Assembly (NCBI GenBank): GCA_964345775.1
Contig: CAYFSO010000112.1
Location: 1 to 9,984, forward strand
From: M55B154 sp964345775
GTDB taxonomy: Bacteria; Spirochaetota; UBA4802; UB4802
Direction: 5' to 3'
DNA: 9,984 nucleotides
Below, piece after piece: positions 6,366 to 9,984 of the stretch (position 1 is its first letter; each line of letters begins with the position of its first letter). The position numbers were made by a program, and so were the translations under genes. Under the pieces are notes generated by a model. The model saw nothing but the letters and a program-made list of their open reading frames with translations, searched no databases and was not told the DNA's origin.

Positions 6366-7775
6366 TCATTGTATATCGGTCCACCCCTCCTGGTAGAGCA
6401 GGTTATCAAAATTGATGCCACGGCTTCTGCAATATGACTTTCTGGCCAGGTAGTACCCTATACCGGTGAGAATAAAGATGACGAAGCCCCCTGTTTTGAC
6501 AGGGGATCCCAGGTCTACCAGGATTACCATGCCGAAAAAGATAACCATCAGAATTCCCACGATGGCGCAAAACCACCTGAAAAAAGGCGGCATGGTAAAG
6601 GATGATGCGGCGAACTGGCGGGGGTAAAGGACGGGTAACCGTAGTGATGCCATAAGCACGGGAAGGAAGATAATAAGCCCTCCCAGGGCGGCGTACGATG
6701 CCAGTGTTTCCAGTGGTACGCCGGAGTATATTCCCGCGATGGATAGGATCCATATCAGGGTAAGCAGAACATGGGGTGTGGCATATTTCTTATGAAGCAG
6801 GCCCGCCTTTTCCGGTAATATGTCATCTTCTACGATCATCAAAAGTGACTTGGTTCCAACTATAAACAAGGCGTTCAGTGTGGTTACCAGGGCCAGTATG
6901 GCGCCTCCTATTATAAAAAATGCTGTTCCACCGCTTCCCAGTATGGTCTTACACGAGGTTATCAGCGGTTCCGCGGAAGAAAGCAGTGATTCCATCGGGG
7001 CGCATCCAACGGTGGTAAGTGCCACCAGCACGTATACGGTACCCACAACCGGAAAGGCGATCATGAAGGCACGGGGTATTACCCTGCCGGGATCGATGAT
7101 CTCGCCGCCCAGTTCTATGATGCCGTTGGCCCCGAAATAGGTGAAGGTGAGCAGCGAGGTGCCAAGCAGCAGTGAACCCGCGTCGTGATCAAGTATACCG
7201 CTGAATGAAACGGAATTGACAGCGATGGTTCCGTTTATGGAATAATACAGCAGGGAAGAGAGAAGGACTATTACCATGACAGCCTGAACCTGTGCCGCGA
7301 TCTTGATACCCCTCAGGTTTACCAGGTACAGCAGGGTAACTATAATGGCGGCAACCAGGTGTGTTGATACTCCCGGCATGTACACTTCGATGTAACGGGC
7401 GCATGATATGGCATACAGGGGTATCTGGCCAAAAAATGATGCCAGGGCATACACCCAGATACCGGTAAATGCAAGACCGGGAGATACCATCCTGCTGGGG
7501 TACATGTAGTTGGCCCCCGTGGTGGGAAGGGTCGCCCCCAGCATGGCAAGGGGCATCATGCTGATAAAGACGGGGATCACCGCAAGGGCGTAGGCAAGGG
7601 GAAGTGCATTGCCGGTGATCTTCAACACGATGCCGGTGAAAACGAATACACCGCCACCGATCATGAACCCGATCGCAATGAACGTCACCGCGGGAAGGGT
7701 AAGTACTCGATGGAGGCCCGTAGAGTTCATAGCATTCTTTTTCCTGGTATGTGTATTTTGAGGATAACTATTCAT
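6366..7775 (-). CDS. APC-superfamily amino-acid permease
   Basis: This 469-residue inner-membrane transporter has about 12 hydrophobic helices and the hallmarks of the amino acid-polyamine-organocation superfamily. The unwound first helix reads GFMIGGGVFVFTG (36-48), where the backbone binds the substrate carboxylate and amine. Helix 6 has YFGANGIIELGGEI, then the conserved DPGRVIPRA (228-236). VNLRGIKIAAQVQ (152-164) and the cytoplasmic loop VEDDILPEKAGLLHKKYATP (315-334) are also typical. Transport by proton or sodium symport, or by exchange, is usual; the substrate cannot be read from the sequence. The chosen ATG overlaps the stop of the iron-sulfur gene as ATGA, which suggests coupling, but has no ribosome site. 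A second in-frame ATG at 7730 (Met16), with AGGAAAAAG upstream, would still leave a normal N-terminus. This is the last gene of the three-gene unit. Confidence 0.92.
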   Translation of the reverse strand: MNSYPQNTHTRKKNAMNSTGLHRVLTLPAVTFIAIGFMIGGGVFVFTGIVLKITGNALPLAYALAVIPVFISMMPLAMLGATLPTTGANYMYPSRMVSPGLAFTGIWVYALASFFGQIPLYAISCARYIEVYMPGVSTHLVAAIIVTLLYLVNLRGIKIAAQVQAVMVIVLLSSLLYYSINGTIAVNSVSFSGILDHDAGSLLLGTSLLTFTYFGANGIIELGGEIIDPGRVIPRAFMIAFPVVGTVYVLVALTTVGCAPMESLLSSAEPLITSCKTILGSGGTAFFIIGGAILALVTTLNALFIVGTKSLLMIVEDDILPEKAGLLHKKYATPHVLLTLIWILSIAGIYSGVPLETLASYAALGGLIIFLPVLMASLRLPVLYPRQFAASSFTMPPFFRWFCAIVGILMVIFFGMVILVDLGSPVKTGGFVIFILTGIGYYLARKSYCRSRGINFDNLLYQEGWTDIQ

Positions 7776-9004
7776 ATATTACAATGTACGGGTTCTACTT
7801 CAAGTCCCTTCATGGTATAGTGTTTCCCCGACAGCAGCATGGGGGCCTGGTGCCGAAGTACCCCGGCAAGCAGTAACCGGGCCCGTTGCCTGATGCGCCG
7901 CTCGGGTGTTTCCCCCATGGCCATCTGTACAAGTTCAAGCAGGTGATACACCGGCTTATTGCGGACGGGATTGATCAACTGTGCCACCGAAAGTTGCTGC
8001 ATGCAGCCGGCGCAGTACACGGCAACCACGTCAGCACCGGGCTGATGCGAAGTTTTCAGGGCACGGTTGGCTGCCAGCGTTATCCTGAACGGATTGTAGT
8101 TTGAATAATGACTGAACCCGCCGCCGATACCGCAGCACAGTTTCATGTCCCGAATATACTCCTGTTCAAGGACCGTCACACCAAGCTCTTCAAGCAGCTT
8201 CCGTGGCAGGTCCATGTATGCCTCGCCGAATGCCTTGGCATGGCATGAATCATGAATGGTGGCTGTTAGCCCCAGCCGGTTTTTGATCTCAAGTTCACCT
8301 GACCGTATTTTCTCGTACAGCCATGGAAGAATGTGAACCATCTCAAAGTTGAACTCACCGCCGAAACGGGGAAGAATGCTGGTGAAGAGATTCATCCCCG
8401 CGGTACAGGGTATGTACATCCGTTTCACTCCCATCTTCTTGAAGTGGCTGGTCAGCTTTAAGGCCACATCCCGCAGCTGGTCAAACCGTCCCATTCGGTA
8501 ATACATCTCGCCGCAGCACAGGTCAAGGGCCCCGCGTATTTCCAGTCCATCAAGGAGGCCTGTCATGGCCAGGTAGGGTACGGTGATAAAGTTGCAGCCG
8601 GGATAGAAGATCTCGTCGCAGGGACTGTCATCGTCCCAGCGGGCAACCAGTTCCTTCTCGTCAGGTGGCAGGTGGTCAAGGACGAATGTCCTGAAGTTGA
8701 GATCTGAATGCGGCATGAAGTACCGTGCATGTGAAGGCATACCCTGCCTGCTGTATCTTTCGTACCATCGCTGCAGTACGAGGTTAGCCGGGTTGGCCTG
8801 CTCCGGGCAGATGACATTACATGAATGGCAGCTTGTGCATTTCTGCAGTACATGCGAGGTATCAGCCCCGTCAATGAGTGCTTTCATCTCTGCTTTTGCC
8901 GCGTCAAGGGGAAGTTCCATCACCGGGCACTGGTGAAAACATTCGCCGCAAAGGGTGCATTTTTCCCTGTCAAAAGCTTCTGAGAAATTAAATGGCTGGC
9001 TCAT
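7772..9004 (-). CDS. Iron-sulfur protein with two 4Fe-4S motifs and two CCG domains (HdrD/GlpC/LutA-like)
   Basis: This 410-residue soluble redox protein has two ferredoxin-type [4Fe-4S] motifs at the N-terminus: CTLCGECFHQCP (Cys16, 19, 22, 26) and CTSCHSCNVICP (Cys56, 59, 62, 66). Two cysteine-rich CCG domains follow. The first has Cys137 (YPGCN), CCGE (163-166) and PCTAG (Cys200). The second has Cys254 (DSCHAKAFG), CCGIGGG (290-296) and CAGC (Cys331, Cys334). In the heterodisulfide reductase, anaerobic glycerol-3-phosphate dehydrogenase and lactate-utilisation families this architecture passes electrons, and CCG domains can hold special [4Fe-4S] clusters. The last cysteine of the first CCG domain is replaced by Gly203. 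There are no membrane helices, so it is cytosolic or bound to a partner. AGGAG lies 6 bases before the ATG. The gene overlaps the DUF169-like gene by 17 bases and the permease by 4. Electron partner and substrate are unknown; true HdrD or GlpC assignment is not supported. Confidence 0.9.
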   Translation of the reverse strand: MSQPFNFSEAFDREKCTLCGECFHQCPVMELPLDAAKAEMKALIDGADTSHVLQKCTSCHSCNVICPEQANPANLVLQRWYERYSRQGMPSHARYFMPHSDLNFRTFVLDHLPPDEKELVARWDDDSPCDEIFYPGCNFITVPYLAMTGLLDGLEIRGALDLCCGEMYYRMGRFDQLRDVALKLTSHFKKMGVKRMYIPCTAGMNLFTSILPRFGGEFNFEMVHILPWLYEKIRSGELEIKNRLGLTATIHDSCHAKAFGEAYMDLPRKLLEELGVTVLEQEYIRDMKLCCGIGGGFSHYSNYNPFRITLAANRALKTSHQPGADVVAVYCAGCMQQLSVAQLINPVRNKPVYHLLELVQMAMGETPERRIRQRARLLLAGVLRHQAPMLLSGKHYTMKGLEVEPVHCNI

Positions 9005-9893
9005 CTGAAACTCCTGCTGATTTCCCGGTAGTCATCGGGGAACGCCCTGGTCCAAACCTCGTATCCCGTCCTGACGCATAATAGTTACCCGTTGCCGTTA
9101 CTTTGCCGGGATAGTCAATGTATTCTTCCAGTTTTCTGTACAGGTGATATGGAAAACCGGCTGTCATGTGTGAGGCGCTGTTCCTGCCCCATGCGATACC
9201 GCCAGCACAGAAGTTGCTGATATTGGCCTTCCCGGTTTTCCATGGAATAACGGTGCTGTTGCGGCACATGGACATGTTTGCCATGTACCTTGTAATAAAC
9301 CTGTCAAAGATACGGCTTACTGTGGTACTGCTGAATAAGAACTCGGTAAACCTCTGCCACCATGAGGAACGGTTCATGTAGTCCAGAAAGCGGTTAAACC
9401 ATTTCATCATAAATCCGCCGGTCTCTTCATCGGTATCTTCATGAAAAAGCGAAAGGGCGGTGGCATCACGGGTATAGCGTGAGGGTTCAATGAAAGCGTC
9501 TTTCCCAAGATGCCCGAGAATAAGCCGCATGTTTGCGGGTGATGTTCGAATGATGACAACCTGTGGTTCAAGTCCCCTGTTGAACAGGTCAATGCGGGCA
9601 AGGTACACGCCGGCAGTTTTATGCTCAAGGTGTTCTGTAATGGATCTCTCAAACTTGTTTTCGGGAACCTTGAATCCAAGTACCACGGGGACCCACTGGC
9701 ACGTGTGTATGGAGTTGGGCGTTACAAGCATTTCACGTCCTTCACCCGCAAGATAGACCGCGTGACAGTATGAGACACCTGAAAAAGTATTTAGATCTGT
9801 CATGCCTTCAGGTATGTCATTCATAACTCGGACGCCAACAGGTGGTATATCAATCTGTACCAGGCCGTTTCGTTGTAAGTCCATATTTATCAT
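8988..9893 (-). CDS. DUF169-like protein of unknown function
   Basis: This 301-residue cytosolic protein resembles DUF169 (COG2043) in layout. An N-terminal PPVGV (17-21) is followed by a first cysteine in SYCHAVYL (Cys43), then VTPNSIHTC (Cys65) leading into VVLGFKV. Next come the hydrophobic PQVVIIRTSPANMRLILGHL (110-129) and a late cysteine-glycine element, NFCAGGIAWGRNS (Cys229). A fourth cysteine is at 210. I recognise the family by pattern only. Its biochemical role is not established, though conserved cysteines suggest metal or cofactor binding. Residues 160-205 (tryptophan- and phenylalanine-rich, with WWQRF) may be an insertion relative to the core, and the last 30 residues are polar and glycine-rich. 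The start (ATG 9893) has only a weak AGAAG 5 bases upstream, and ATG 9884 is an alternative. It is the first gene of the unit. Its 3' end contains the ribosome site of the iron-sulfur gene, so the two are probably coupled. Confidence 0.68.
   Translation of the reverse strand: MINMDLQRNGLVQIDIPPVGVRVMNDIPEGMTDLNTFSGVSYCHAVYLAGEGREMLVTPNSIHTCQWVPVVLGFKVPENKFERSITEHLEHKTAGVYLARIDLFNRGLEPQVVIIRTSPANMRLILGHLGKDAFIEPSRYTRDATALSLFHEDTDEETGGFMMKWFNRFLDYMNRSSWWQRFTEFLFSSTTVSRIFDRFITRYMANMSMCRNSTVIPWKTGKANISNFCAGGIAWGRNSASHMTAGFPYHLYRKLEEYIDYPGKVTATGNYYASGRDTRFGPGRSPMTTGKSAGVSDEPAI
9011..9015 (-). promoter_or_regulatory. Ribosome binding site of the iron-sulfur protein gene
   Basis: AGGAG on the minus strand, 6 bases before the ATG at 9004. 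It lies inside the coding end of the DUF169-like gene, showing that the two genes are packed into one message. Confidence 0.7.
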
Positions 9894-9944
9894 ATATGCT
9901 TCTGTATGCGTTAATAAATGTCTTTACTATCAAAGTTGGATCAT

Positions 9945-9971
9945 AGTATAGTAATACAACATAAATGTCGA
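9945..9971 (-). promoter_or_regulatory. Possible promoter of the DUF169 / iron-sulfur / permease unit
   Basis: On the minus strand TCGACA (9966-9971) precedes TATACT (9945-9950) with a short spacing of 15 bases. The elements match consensus at five of six positions each. The region 9894-9984 is AT-rich and holds no coding sequence that I can support, so a promoter is expected here. The exact placement is uncertain because of the short spacer. Confidence 0.33.
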
Positions 9972-9984
9972 GAAATATATATTT

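Noticed and set aside
7189..7549. Alternative minus-strand frames inside the permease gene rich in Pro, His and Arg.
   Set aside because: Their composition is typical of out-of-frame reading of a hydrophobic coding sequence. The permease frame carries clear APC motifs throughout.

Overview
The window is from a bacterial chromosome of medium GC content. Gene spacing is tight and every intact gene is on the minus strand, so transcription runs from the right end to the left. The proteins (MiaB, PurB, RecO, CorC/HlyC-type, type III CoA-transferase fold) are ordinary bacterial ones and do not fix the species. A decayed chemotaxis receptor with a multi-helix membrane part suggests a motile ancestor. 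That receptor type, together with CoA-ester and heterodisulfide-reductase-like chemistry, would fit an anaerobe such as a spirochaete-like lineage, but this is only a weak inference.

Layout, read in the direction of transcription. (A) 9893-6366 is a compact three-gene unit: a DUF169-like protein, an iron-sulfur protein with two [4Fe-4S] motifs and two CCG domains (HdrD/GlpC/LutA-like), and an APC-family amino-acid permease. The first pair overlaps by 17 bases and the second pair shares an ATGA. (B) An 80-base gap holds a good sigma-70-like promoter. It is followed by an unrecognised 181-residue protein, then a cytosolic CorC/HlyC-type CBS protein, then recO. The last two are joined by a TAATG overlap, and the CBS gene may have a promoter of its own. 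(C) purB, adenylosuccinate lyase, follows after 79 bases. (D) 2132-2652 on the plus strand is the remnant of a methyl-accepting chemotaxis protein. It has membrane helices in one frame and the extreme C-terminus in another, with the whole signalling core missing. (E) An alpha-methylacyl-CoA racemase-like gene is followed at once by miaB, which runs off the left edge.

Functionally, blocks B, C and E carry housekeeping roles: repair (RecO), purine synthesis (PurB), tRNA thiomethylation (MiaB) and possibly ion or envelope homeostasis (CorC). Block A is the least understood part. A DUF169 protein, a soluble CCG-type iron-sulfur electron-transfer or redox protein and an amino-acid transporter appear to be co-translated, suggesting uptake and redox processing of an amino acid or related compound. 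The sequence alone does not say which. No tRNA, rRNA, CRISPR array, insertion sequence or phage gene was seen.
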